A stretch of 64,000 nt of DNA from the NCBI GenBank assembly GCA_034509495.1, contig CM067506.1:16627528-16691527 (forward strand), given 5' to 3'. The notes under the pieces are model-generated. The model did not search any database. It saw nothing but the letters and a program-made list of their open reading frames with translations, and was not told the origin of the DNA. A program made the translations under genes and the position numbers. Source of the DNA: Acestrorhynchus altus. Its lineage: Eukaryota > Chordata > Actinopteri > Characiformes > Acestrorhynchidae. Shown here piece by piece: positions 42,980 through 54,949 of this stretch. Numbering within the stretch: position 1 is the first letter of the stretch; each line of letters begins with the position of its first letter.

Positions 42980-44480
42980 GAAAGGGTGAAAGGACAATAT
43001 ATGATTATTCAACCTGTTTCTACACCCACCTCCCTGCCCTCAAGCATAACTAAATGATCTGCTAGTTTATTGTATCACGTACATTGAAGATGCCGTGACT
43101 TGCCAAGATACCATGTTTTGCAGTGTATGCATGGCCTAAGTGTGCAGCAACCAGACAGCATGCTGCAGTAAATGTTGCCCTGTAAAAGAATCTGTGCAGA
43201 CTGGTTGACTGGTTGGAGTGTTCTGTTCTCTGTAAGTGGCTTATTTCTCTCTGTTGACACCTCAGCTTCAACATCTCTGCACAAACGGGCCTGGATTGTA
43301 AAGCCAACCTCCTCTGGCTGACTCCTCAGATAGTTTAGATTTGAAGTGAGCAATGTAGCGTGGTGCTGAGAGATTGCCCAAGGTGTGTGTACAGTGTCTG
43401 GGGTCACTGCTTAGGCACAATGGCGATAAGAACAAGTTAACGTTCTGTAAAAAGCTCAACTGCATGCTTTACTTCCTTTGAATGCCCAGACTGAGGTGTG
43501 CTTACTCGGCATACTCAGGAGGCTTCGAAAATCTGTTTTTTTCCACTCTTGCTCACTTTCTCTCGCAAATACACTCCTCTTTTCCTGTAGGTATGAAAGG
43601 TTTGAGCAGGGGGAACACGTCTGAGTTGTGCCGTGAAACACTGGACTTGTGCATAATATGAAGTGTATTTTTAGTGGTCCTGCTTGTCTTCTCTTCTGTG
43701 CTCTTCTGATCTATTTAAAAGCAAATCAATGTGTTTACGTCATATATCACAAAAAAATCCTGGTAAGGTTTTAAAGTACAAATGTAATAATAATAATCAT
43801 AATATTAAAAAAGTAATAAAAGGTTGGTCATTTCACAGTGCAGTACTGCAGCATTACATAATGTTGCTGTTGTAAGGAAACCTCATATTTATGAAATGCT
43901 TTGTTTACAGGGTTAGGGTTATTTTTAATTAAATATATTTCCACTGGTCCATCCACCACGAAATGTTGGTAATGCTGTACATTATGGGTCAGAAATGAAT
44001 TATTAATAATATTGTGGCTTTCATTAACTTTTATTTAGCACAATCCTAAATTGGTTTACTCATAACACACGAACTAATCATATTTTGGCCCCGAAAGAAT
44101 GCACCTTTAGGACCTAATCAAAGCCCAAAAAAAGTCACATACTTAATATTTATATAATAATACTCAAGCAATGCATTATTTGACACCTTTAGTTAACCAT
44201 TTGCTAATATGTACCCTAAAAAGGACTAATAATTAATTTGTAACCTTTCTTATAACATGCTCCATGTTTGGACAATGTGAAGGGCAGCTGGCATTTTCAA
44301 ATGGTATGAGGTTTTAGTCATAACAGCAACAGTAGAAGCATTAGTGTAGAATACATTTGGTAATGCACTGAATCATACTGCATTTGATGAGTTTTTGAGT
44401 GTATTGGTGAGTGACTACATTACATTTTGCTGTTCTATGTTGCTGTATGGTTTTTATATGTGTGCATAGAAGTTGCCTTT
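42980..44480. other. Intergenic, nothing recognised
   Basis: A+T-rich, with a short interstitial GGGTTAGGGTT near 43911. No gene signal. Confidence 0.4.
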
Positions 44481-44481
44481 G

Positions 44482-44534
44482 TATGCTGATCTGGGACAGT
44501 TCTAAATCCTAAAAACTGGTCTCAGATCAGCATA
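44482..44534. repeat. Short perfect-looking hairpin
   Basis: TATGCTGATCTGGGACAGTT and AACTGGTCTCAGATCAGCATA pair with two mismatches around a 12-14-base loop. It may be the centre of a palindromic repeat or an RNA hairpin. Confidence 0.7.
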
Positions 44535-44999
44535 AAGGGGTGGTGCTTATGCTTTGCACTTTCACTGGATATAGCTATATTAACTGCACTTTAACTGACA
44601 GTAGACCACACTGCTGTAGTCGCGTATTTGTCAGTTGTAATAATGTGTATCACTCAGTATGGTACAAGATTGTTTGTATACATTTTCATATTGTAGATGA
44701 ATGTACTTTCTCAAGAAGACCTGAGAATAACTTTGTAAAGGTCTGATACTTTTGGCTGAGTACAGCAGTAGGTTATTCTGCACAGATGGTGAACTCTGTC
44801 TGGTGAGGAACTTGCATGTCTCTTTACAGCACACAGAGGAACAGCCATGCCATCACACACACACTGCTGCGCACTTTATCAACGCCTTATGTGAACAATG
44901 TAGATTGCACATATCATCAACACAGAGAGATTGTTCTTTTCAGTTGTTTTGAGTATTGTTATTTTGTCTTCAAGCATAATAAATCATCACTACTTGAGA

Positions 45000-45225
45000 T
45001 TTAGTCCTCGAATTTCTTCTTATGGGGCAGAGGCAGGCCAGCCAGTGTGCCTCTGGAATGTCTAAACATTGAAATGGAGGGTTGGGAATGTTAACGAAGC
45101 AAACATTTACATGGGGCGCCCACTGTTGACATGCTGTTGACGTCAGATACATTCCCATTTTAATCTCTTCTACTGGGCCTGCAGCTGATTGGACCAAGGG
45201 TCTCAGTGTTCATTTAAACCCGTAT
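45000..45225. promoter_or_regulatory. Unique segment with perfect CRE
   Basis: TGACGTCA at 45138-45145 is a full palindromic CRE, and ATTGG (inverted CCAAT) is at 45188. The segment is non-repetitive and less A+T-rich than both flanks. Function is a guess; no transcript is seen. Confidence 0.25.
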
Positions 45226-45699
45226 TAAAGGATTAATTAAGAACAAAACAAAATTTACATCTTCCTTTTACCAAAGAGATAGTCGATAAACCAAGATGTT
45301 TTTGTCTTCAGTTTGCTGGAGCTCTGAGTGCTTCTTCTGATGGACTTGAGGCCAGATCCCTGCTTGGTACAGTACAGTGGATTGTGGATGTATAGGGTAG
45401 TAATAATGTAGAGGAGGAGCTAGGGCATAGTCCTTCTCACAAATATAAATTGTTTCAAAGAACTTTGTTGAGAAATTAAAAAATATTCCATCTAATGGAA
45501 ATATGCTTTGATTCCTGCCATAGCATTTTATTTCCCTCTGGTTGGTGTAGCTAACTGCCTAAAAAAAATTTTTAAGTCTATTTTTTAAGTCTAAGTCTAT
45601 GAAACACACAACCCCAGTTGAAAGGATATGATCAAATAAAGATTTGCCAAGAAGCAGTATAATTGATCAAATGCAGTGTTTTTGAATCTAAACAACCAG

Positions 45700-46690
45700 G
45701 TGAAAGATACTGGAAAAAAAGAAAGAAAAAAATGCAACACCATTAAACAAGTGGAACCATTAACCAAACAACACCATGAAGACCAAGGAATTCTCCATAC
45801 GAGTCAGGGACAAAGTTGTTGAGAAGTACAAGTCAGAGAAACATTATCCATTATCATCAAATGGAAAGAACATGGTACCACAGCAAACCTACCAAGAGAG
45901 GGCTGCCCACCAAAACTCTGAGATCAGGCGATGAGGGTAATAATCAGAGAGGCAGCAGAGAGACCAAAGGTAATCTTGAAGTAGCTGCAAAGTTCCCAAG
46001 TTGAGACTGGAGTATCATACGACCACTAGAAGTCGTACACTCCATAGAGCTGGGCTTTATGGAAGAGTGGCCAGGAAAAATCCTTTACTTACAGGAAGGC
46101 TTAAATTAAATTGGAAGACTGATTTTGAGTTTGCCAAAAGACATGTGGGAGACTCCCCAAGTGTATGTAGGAAGGTGCTCTGGACAGATGAGACCAAAAT
46201 TTTTTCAGCCACCAAGGAAAATGCTATGTCTGGCACAAAAGCAACACATCTCATCACTCCAAGAAAACCATTCATGTTTTTCAGCAGCAGCAGGGACTGG
46301 GAAACTGGTCTGAGTTGAGGGAAGATGGATGGTGCTAAATACAGGAATATTCTTGAGCAAAACCTGTTTCAGTCTGTCAGTGATTTGGGCCTTGGATGGT
46401 GGTTAACCTTCCAACAGGACAATGACCCAAAGCATACTGCTAAAGCAACACTTGAGTGGTTTAAGGGGAAATGTGCAAATGTACTGGAATGACCTAGTAA
46501 AAGCCCAGAATCTGTGGTCAGACTTAAAGATTGCTGTTCGCCAGCGGAAACCATCTAACTTGAATGAGCTGGAGCAGTTTTGCCTTGAGGAATGGGCAAA
46601 GATCCTAGTGGCAAGATGTGGCAAATTCATCCGTTTTGTCCTATTTGATGTTTGCTTCACAAAAAAAATCAAACATTCCAAGTTTTAGGC
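45700..46690 (+). mobile_element. Tc1-like transposase relic
   Basis: In broken frames the plus strand reads an N-terminal helix-turn-helix remnant near 45780-45900, LWTDETKIFSATKENA near 46180 (first catalytic Asp), QQDNDPKHTAKATLEWFKG near 46415-46475 (second Asp), then NLWSDLKIAVRQRKPSNLNE near 46510. The stretch that should hold the final Glu is partly lost between 46490 and 46512. Frames shift at least three times, so this copy is inactive. About 1 kb in all. Confidence 0.9.
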
Positions 46691-46694
46691 ATGT

Positions 46695-48010
46695 TCTGTA
46701 AATGAAATGATGCAAACCCTTAAATAATCCATTTTAATTCCAGGTTGTGAGGTAGCAAAACACAACTAGGCATTACTGCCAAGTGGTCAAAACTGGGGAA
46801 CTGGACTGACTGATGACAGGTGCCCCTATGCATCCTCTTCTCCATCACTTTAGCATGGTTCTAGGCAACAAAGCTGATGTAACAGTGAATGCAAATTGAT
46901 GCAGTGGGTGCAGTGGATTTGGTATTCATGGGAAGATTGTTCTTGATAAGTTACTTTGCAATAATGAACTCACAAAAAAATATGGACGGAGGACTTTATG
47001 GACATTGTTTGTACCAGATGAAGATCTGATAACTTTACTATTCATTTCTCACCTAGTTTATGGCACAAGACTGAAGTCGAACCGTAATGACATCACAATC
47101 GTGAAGCCTCAAGCTCTGCTCACTTTAGTTACCATCACTCGGTGGATCAAGCAGATGAGCATGTTCTAGCTGTGCTAACATGGAGAAAGGAGCTCTCAGA
47201 TTAAGAGTCTTCCTCCAGAATCTCAGATGTAACATTAACTTTGACTTGCTTAAACACTTACAATTGTGGGTCTGACGAGCATCTTTTGCCATTGGGTCAG
47301 CATTGAATTCTGCAATGAATGCTGAGTGCTTTCATGTTTTCATCGGCGAGCCAATCATTTCATCCTTTGGTTTTCGTGATGGAGCAAGAGTACAATCAAG
47401 AACTTTAACCATTCTTGGTAAATGCATTCTTGAGTATTGGCAAGAACAGACAAGAAAGCAATATTGAGACACAGCCAGTGTTGGCAGATTGGCAGAGTGT
47501 TCATCCCCCAAGTGTGTTCAGCCATCAAGCGACACAAAGTTTTCTGCTCAAAAAGATGCAATGGCACTTAACGTAATTTGGCAGAACATTCGAGTTGTCC
47601 TTCCAGTACTGTGGAAAGGGAGACCAAGCCTGTGGGTGGGCACTGGCACTTACAACATTATGAAGGAATATAAAATTACTAAATATTTGACAATGAAAAG
47701 GAAAACAAATATGAGTAGAGTTTGGGTTGTTCACCAAGAATTTTCCCCCCCAAATGAAGTCTTTAATTTGATTAGAACATGTCTTTTTCAATGTTTAAAC
47801 CAAGTCTGCAACAACATAACAGTATATGACAATGTCCAAATCAAGTTAGTTACATTCAAGCTTAATGCAGGTTAAGTGTGGAGTACAATTTGTTCAATGC
47901 TTATTAATGAACACAAGCTCCCATTATTTATTAGCAACATTAGCTTCATAATTTAGTGTATAAATGTAAAGGAGCAAACTTCAGACATAAAACATTTTAG
48001 TTGATAGTCT
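46695..48010. other. Intergenic, one unexplained 128-codon frame
   Basis: The open frame at 47489-47875 shows no motif I know and no splice or repeat context; its A+T-rich codons look random. Confidence 0.4.
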
Positions 48011-48024
48011 ACATGTGGTGTATT

Positions 48025-48275
48025 GACCTGGTGGTTAGGCAACTGGCCTTGTGACTGGAAGGTTGCTGGTTCAATTCCCTGAACTGGCTGGACATGACTG
48101 AAGTGCCCTTTAGCAAGACGCTAAACTCCCCGGGTGCTGAGGATAGAGCTGTCCACTGCTCCAGGCATGTGTGCACACTGTCCCATAATGTGTGTAAAGC
48201 ACTGCATGTATGGGTGAAATGCAGAGGTGTGTGCAAACACAATGGATCTGCATGCATGTTTACGTAAAGGGGAAG
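48025..48275 (+). mobile_element. tRNA-derived SINE, near full length
   Basis: GTGGTTAGGCAACTGGCCTTG (A-box region), GGTTCAATTCC at 48068-48078 (B box), CTGAACTGGCTGGACATGAC, GTGCCCTTTAGCAAGACGCT and AACTCCCCGGGTGCTG run in the same order as in the 59 kb copy. The TGGGTGAAATGCAGAGG end is near 48210. Confidence 0.9.
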
Positions 48276-48714
48276 ACCGTGTGAATGTATTTATTTAGAA
48301 CGATTCGTTAATGTATTGTAATATTAAACAACTGATGTCAAAAAGTCACAGCCATACACATAAAGAGGCCCAGAGGCTGGAGTGAGTATGGAGCTGAGCT
48401 CTGGAGAAGACAATTGCATCTCATGCTTGACTGTTTGATCCACAGCAGAACAATAACTGTTTGACCACTGGGAGGCAATATATGACAGCATGTATGAGAA
48501 AGCAAGAAGTGCACTATAGCTCTCAGGTGCTTATTGACGTACTAGGCATGTATACAGGCTTGTAGTGTCTCTTACTATTGTCTCTCAGAGAAGCAGAAAG
48601 TCTGATTCTGGCATTCACAGACTAGTATGCAGAGCTAAGTTGTCATTGCTTCAATTTCTGACTGTCTTCATCTGTCCGTCTGTTTGTCTTTTTACTCTTT
48701 TCAATGTAAATACA

Positions 48715-49330
48715 TCTACACTATATGTCCAAATGCTTGTGGACACCTGTTCTAATGAATGCATTCAACTACTTTAAGTTGCACCTATTGCTGACAGATG
48801 TGCAAATGCACTTATGGCCTGTCTAGTCCCTATAGAGATGTATTGCCAATAGAATAGGACCCTTTGAAGCCAGACAAGGGCCAGAGACATGTAAAGCCTT
48901 CCAGCACTGAGCTGTGATGCAGCTCAACTGTCTTCTCTTAAATGATGGTGCTCCATCCAATACATTTGGGATGAGTTAAGGAGTTGGGACGAGGCGGAGT
49001 GGTGGTCAACCAACATCCTAACCTCAGTAATGGTCTGGTCTCTACTCTTCTTGAAAGTCTTTTGGAACATTGCTGTGCAATTTTGATTGCATTCATCCAC
49101 AAGAGCATTACCAGGAAGCTTGATCATATGCTGGATGGAATACTGTTCCATGCTCTACAGCCCAGTGCTGGGAGGCTCCACACCCCTTGAGTTGATGATT
49201 GACATTGGGCACAGTAACCTGAGGATGATGTGTCACTGGTTCCGAGCATCCCATTCCTGAAGGAACACGAGCTGTGTGCAATTCAACACCTATGACAGCA
49301 AAGGGTGCAAATTAATGTAGCTGAATTCAC
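48715..49330. mobile_element. 'TGTCCAAATG' family, fullest copy
   Basis: It begins CACTATATGTCCAAATGCTTG and TGGACACC. It goes through CCAATAGAATAGGACCC, GATGGTGCTCCATCCAA and GGAGTGGTGGTCAACCAACA, then the CATCCACAAGAGCATTACC part, and ends near CAAATTAATGTAGCTGAATTC. Six hundred bases with no transposase frame. Confidence 0.7.
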
Positions 49331-49334
49331 TAAC

Positions 49335-50750
49335 TCCCTCTTTCTCACTTTCCCTTTCTGTATCGCTCTCTCTATTCCTCTCTCAGTCTCTCTTATCCTC
49401 TGAGTGAAAAGCTGTCTCCAGTCCCTCTCTCTCCTCATAGTCAGTCTGCAGTCTGCCTGTAATAATATTGTTCCTCTTCCTTCTACACAAACACATCTCC
49501 TCTGCTTTCCCCCGTTCCCCTCAGTTACCCTGCGTCGTCACGGCGCCTGCAGTCACCAGAACCCTGGCACGGCATCCGGGAAACAGGGTTGTCATGCCAA
49601 CAGCTGCGGTCAGCAATGGGAATGCTTATTGGCTGGTAAAGATGATCTCTGTGAGTCATGAGAATTCAAAAAAGCAGAAGAAAAAGGAGGAGGGGGGTTC
49701 AAAAACTATGAAAACAAATAGTACTGGGTTTGAATAGAGGAAAAATCCCACAAGCGGCACTGAGGCTCTGAGGTTTGCCCGATGCGCTGCTCTGAAATGC
49801 TGGGTTAGCAAAGCCCACTAAATGCATAGTTATTCTGGCCTTTAGTCTGTATCCCAAACCCACACTTTGACATACACATCAGATGCTTTATATAAACTCT
49901 CTGGAATGGATACACTATCCACACTTTCCTGCATAACTGTATGGAACATATGTGCAGGCGTATATTTGGAGATCTTGGGCTGTAGCTTTTAAATGGAATT
50001 ACAATAGGAGCCGAGGCCTCAATGGATTCCTGTGGGACAGAGTCAATATTGACCCTTACAGCAGCCTTACCCTGTTCCTTCAACGCCATCCTACTGCTTT
50101 AAATGTCCTTATTGCAAAGCACCCATGGATAGTAGTCCAACAAGGTAACATTAGTGGGTTGTTTGGTGGGATGCCAGAGAAGAAACACATTTAGTTCCTT
50201 AAAGAACATTGAATTCATTGAACGGGTCTTTAAAAATGCAACCATGAGTCAATGCAAAACTAATTTCCCTTTGGTGTAGTGTAGTAAACATGTACAGGAA
50301 TGTAAAATAGTACTTGCCCTTCCAACCAATTTTTTCTGTTTTTGCGTTTGTGTCACAATTAAATGTTTCAATCTCTACAACTAATTTGTATATAAGGTAA
50401 AAACCACACATGTAAACTCACTGATGCTGATCGTTCCAATTATTGAACATAAAGATTTCTGTTGTTTTACCACAATTCTCTTATATTATCATCACCAGTT
50501 TTTGTATATAAAATTTTGGGTTTATTTTTTATCAATTCCATTTACCTGTTTTGATGGAAATGTGTGAGTTGCTAGTAGACTACATGAAACATTGAATCAG
50601 AGCATTTGCAGAAGTAAATGAACCACAGCTGCACTGGTAAAAGACTCAAGTGAAACACATGTGGGTGTACAAGTAATCATTTGAGCAGACCAATCCAATG
50701 AGACATCTTTGGGAAATGCTTTGAGCCACACTAAATAAAAAGGAGAGGAA
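49335..50750. other. Intergenic; part is unique and G+C-richer
   Basis: 49500-49660 has several CpG, a CCAAT-type ATTGG (49629) and no repeat; it might be regulatory. The rest is A+T-rich. Confidence 0.35.
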
Positions 50751-50754
50751 ACCA

Positions 50755-51740
50755 ACCACACAACTGTTGTCCCAAGTTATAAAGCACACAGAACAATTCC
50801 AAAAGGAAATTAGACATCCAAGGACATCAGGGAGAAGGTGGTGACAGCCCATCAATCTGGGAAATGCTGCATGATCATCTCCAAAAAATTCCAACTCCAT
50901 CCATCCACTGTAAGACAAATCATTTACAAATGGAGGGCACTCAGCATCACCGCAACAAAATTTACTCCAAGAAGCACCATAAAAATACAAGACAAAGGTC
51001 ATCCAACTCATCACCTGCAGAAAGTTGCAGCCCTCTCAGACAGCACCTCTTGTAATTGTACATGTGTCTACAATCAGGCAAATAATCAATAGACATGGCA
51101 TTCATGTAAGAGTTGCTAGAAGGAAGCCTGTGCTCTCAAAGTAGAACAAAGTTACCCATTTAAACTGTGCCAGAGAGTACTTGGACACTTTGGCCACAAT
51201 CACAGATGCCACGTTTGGAGAAAAGTCAACACTGTATTTACAGAGAAGAATGTTCTCCCAACTGTGAAGCATGGTGGTGAAAATGTGAAGATTTGGTCCT
51301 GCTTTTCTGCCTCCAGACCTGGATCCATGAATTCCCAGGCCTATCAACAAATTCTTGACCACAATCTCCTGCCATCAGTCAGGGAGTTGAAGCTGGGACA
51401 GAAATGGATTATGCAACAAGACAAAGACCCAAAGCATTCCAGCAAAACTACCAAGGAATGGCTTAAGAGAAAGAAAATTGGCTCTTTCCATTGGCCCAGT
51501 CAAAGTCCGGACTTCAGTCCCATAGAAATGCTGTGGCAAGATCTGAAGCAGGCATTACATGCCAGATATCCATCCAAACTCTCTCAGCTGGCAGAGTTCT
51601 GCAAGGAACTCCCAAAAAGCAGATGTGAGACACTCGTTTGTGGTTACAAAAGACATTTGGTTGAAGTATTGGCTGCAAAAGGAGGTGGCTCCTAAATGCT
51701 GCTAAATTCTGAGAGATTACTTTTGTTGAATAAATAATGA
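50755..51740 (+). mobile_element. Tc1-like transposase relic, C-terminal half open
   Basis: An open frame at 51264-51695 reads MKHGGENVKIWSCFSA, QQDKDPKHSSKTTKEWLK (catalytic Asp) and WPSQSPDFSPIEMLWQDLK (catalytic Glu, DD34E spacing). It ends RHLVEVLAAKGGGS, which is the normal C-terminus of this group. The N-terminal half (50755-51260) is present but frameshifted and with stops. Terminal repeats were not found. Confidence 0.92.
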
Positions 51741-51744
51741 AAAA

Positions 51745-53015
51745 AGGTCTGCTCTCTGGTTGGAGGTCTGCTTTACAAATTGAGATTTGGATGTTTATTT
51801 CATAAGATGATTTAAAATACTTTTAAGTAGCACTGTATATCACCCATGCCCATTTTGCTACTAAATCTACCAGTTAACCAAATTCATTTGATTATTGGGT
51901 TTAATTACATAAGTTGCACTCAGTCATGATTACTGCCAGACCTGTTGAATCTAAACATCACTTAGCACGGGTCCGGCAATGTAAGCTAGAATGCTTCAAA
52001 AAGTTGTAGATGATGTCACATTCAAACAGATTCAAGTAGATGTGAAACAAAGTAAAGTAAAGCTCTGGGAGACAGTGAGACCACAATCCACGCATTTTTA
52101 TATCCACAAATACAAAAAATTGGAACAGTGGTGAACCATCCACAATCCACAAAGACACTGAAAAAATGACATCCATCACATAACACAAAGGCTCATCTCA
52201 CATGATTGTCTGTAGCTACTTCTACAGGACCGGACCTGTTTATCATAATTCATGGAACTGTAAATTATGTTACCTATCATATAATCCTGATAAGTGCCTG
52301 GCTGTCAGCTTGTTACCCGAAGCTCAAGGGCTGTAGGGCAGTAAGTCAGGGGTGGTGCTTCAGATCAAAGACATAAAGGTGCTGTGGCAAAACCTTAAAT
52401 GGAGTTTAGGTTTGGTTATCTGGACTTCAAATCAGAGAGGGAAATTAATTTTATTACTAGTATTTCTTAAATATTTGTTTTTAATTCATTTGTATTATTT
52501 TATGTGCAGCTATTATAGTGATTCATAGTATTAAAACTGAAAAGGCTCTGAGTCATTATTGAGAAAGGGTTGAGATGTAGTAAATGAGTATTATTGTTGC
52601 AAATCTGAGCACAACATGATACTTATTTGAAGTCTGCACTAAAACTCAGTAGGAGGCACATGTGAGATTAATCTCAGGAGACATGTTTGTGCAGCAGGAA
52701 TCTTATGCTAAAGTCTTCTTTGTCTTTCCATCTGATTTCATTGTCTAAGGGGAACTATAGATATATTATGTTCTCCTATTTTCTTTCCTCTGGGGTGAAT
52801 ATTAAAACGCAGTTGAGCCAGTTCACAACATCAATGACAGTGCCATTCTCTACAGAAACTGACAAACTCATGCAATGAGTCATTACCGTGTTTACCTGGA
52901 ACAGCTAATGTGGCATCAGCCCTGCCCTCAGTTGGTAAGTGTGGCGATTCGTATGAGTCCAAAAAACACTGATCAGTCCCTCACTTATTGTTAAGTTAGA
53001 GCTTCAGTTAATTCT
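51745..53015. other. Intergenic, nothing recognised
   Basis: Ordinary A+T-rich DNA. Confidence 0.4.
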
Positions 53016-53021
53016 ATATGT

Positions 53022-53205
53022 CAGTGTTTCCCAACCCTGGTCCTGCAGGACGCATTGCCCTACATGTTTTAGTGTTTACTCAAAAAACACTTGATCCCAT
53101 TGACCAGATAATTAATAAGGTATTCCTGAGTTGATGGTTGTGTGTTAGAGCAGGAAATCACTAAAATGTGCAGGGCCAGGGGTTCTCCAGGACCAGGGTC
53201 AGTTA
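53022..53205. mobile_element. Palindromic short element
   Basis: GTGTTTCCCAACCCTGGTCC and CTGCAGGACGC at the left pair with CCAGGACCAGGGTC and GGGCCAGG at the right. ACATGTTTTAGTG pairs with CACTAAAATGTGC. A hairpin-like element of a kind very common in fishes. Confidence 0.8.
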
Positions 53206-53209
53206 TTGT

Positions 53210-53810
53210 TGTTGTGTGTTACAGCATTTCAGGGCAGAGTTTAGTGAAATGTATGCTATGACTGTGGCGTTTAGATATTCGTTATGGCTATAAATGTTAA
53301 GTATAAATTAGGTATTAAGTATAAAAATTGATTTAGTTGAAGTTCATTTCTCCAGTAGTGAAATACAACTCAAACCCAAACAAATAATCACAAGTGGGTG
53401 TCAGGCGGATTAAGCTTAAATTTATATAACCTTCACATAATGCCCCCAATAAAGCCTTTATCCATTAAGGATCCATTAAGAACCATGGCCAAGTCAAAAT
53501 CCACTGAAGGAGCTTTATAGTGTGAAGGTGTTAGGGGATAGGGCTCAGAGTAGGAGAAGCTGAGGAGAGACAGAAGTCGGACTGGTTCTAAGAGTTTCAT
53601 GTAAGTGTGTACTTCAGTGTGGTGGGCCACATTTGGCTCTGGCGTTCAATAAAGCTGGCAGTTTGGCATTGACCGGACAGTAAAAGGCGGGCAAGATTTA
53701 AGGGAATAGAATGGCGTGTGTGTGTGTGTGCGTGTGTGTGTGTGGGGTAGGGTTCTTTTGAGCAGGTGTTAGCGAAGCTGCTCTTTATGAAGGCTGAAGC
53801 GCTGGCACTG

Positions 53811-53815
<5 letters not shown>
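53210..53815. other. Intergenic, nothing recognised
   Basis: Includes a short GT-rich piece at 53713-53742; no other feature. Confidence 0.4.
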
Positions 53816-53859
<44 letters not shown>

Positions 53860-53995
53860 GAAGAGTGAGAAAGAGAGAGAGAAGGGAAGAGTGAGAGAAA
53901 GAGAGAGAGAAGGGAAGAGTGAGAGAAAGAGAGAGAGAAGGGAAGAGTGAGAGAAAGAGAAAGAGAGAGAAGGGAAGAGTGAGGGAAAGAGAAAG
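53815..53995. repeat. (GA)n plus 26-33-base minisatellite
   Basis: About 40 bases of GA are followed by five units that start GAAGGGAAGAGTGAG at 53855, 53881, 53910, 53937 and 53970. The units differ in length by the number of GA steps. Confidence 0.95.
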
Positions 53996-54083
53996 TGGCT
54001 GGTGTAAAAAGGATTTCCTGGCTAGAAGACAGCTGGTCATTCCCTTAGGACTCATTACTGCTCTCTGACAATCTAGTGGCAGT

Positions 54084-54087
<4 letters not shown>

Positions 54088-54174
<87 letters not shown>
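54088..54174. repeat. (CA)n microsatellite
   Basis: About 86 unbroken bases of CA. Confidence 0.98.
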
Positions 54175-54176
<2 letters not shown>

Positions 54177-54357
54177 CTAGGCCACTGTTGCTCATATGAA
54201 TGTATATCCACGCTGTAATAAAATGCAACACAGAGAAAAAGCTCAGATACAAAAAACCTGGCACTGAGCTGGACTCACAAATTAAATGTGTGTAGGTGTG
54301 TGGTGAGCATGTTTAATGATATACACTGAAATTCAGAGCACCAATGGAAGGCCTCTG

Positions 54358-54359
<2 letters not shown>

Positions 54360-54440
<81 letters not shown>
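54360..54440. repeat. (CA)n microsatellite
   Basis: About 80 unbroken bases of CA. Confidence 0.98.
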
Positions 54441-54441
<1 letters not shown>

Positions 54442-54737
54442 GAAAGTGTGTGTTAGAAGTTTCTCTTTAGCTGTGGTGGTGGGTGTGGGGAGTTATTTTT
54501 AGAGCATTGAGGTATAGCTTGCTCTGTTTGCTAATGTACTGCATTTCAGTGCTACAGCAGTGTGTTTCTGTGTCTGTGTGTGTGTATGTGGGTGTGTGTG
54601 TGTTGCAGCAAGCAAAATATGACCACATTTTTTCTGTTTTCTCAGACATCTGCAATGAAAGTCAAACTCTCTGCTCCTTGCAAAGGTCTTGTTCTGATTA
54701 TGTAGAGAACATGTTGAGACCATGTACACTATTCTTG

Positions 54738-54740
54738 TGG

Positions 54741-54787
<47 letters not shown>
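54738..54787. repeat. (GT)n microsatellite
   Basis: GT run of about 50 bases with one TTT break near its start. Confidence 0.97.
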
Positions 54788-54793
<6 letters not shown>

Positions 54794-54867
54794 CATACAT
54801 TTCCCATACTTTCTAGAAAAAACAATAGAATCTGCAATGTGAGGACCAGCAAAGCCCTCATGACTTT

Positions 54868-54874
54868 ATATATA

Positions 54875-54945
<71 letters not shown>
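54868..54945. repeat. (TA)n microsatellite
   Basis: TA run of about 78 bases with one TTT break, able to form cruciform or unpaired DNA. Confidence 0.97.
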
Positions 54946-54947
<2 letters not shown>

Positions 54948-54949
54948 TG

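Noticed and set aside
47489..47875. 128-codon open frame
   Set aside because: No recognisable domain, no flanking exon or poly(A) signal, base composition like the surrounding DNA.
48025..48275. A tRNA gene, suggested by the A and B boxes
   Set aside because: No cloverleaf can be folded around the boxes and the same body repeats elsewhere; it is a SINE head.
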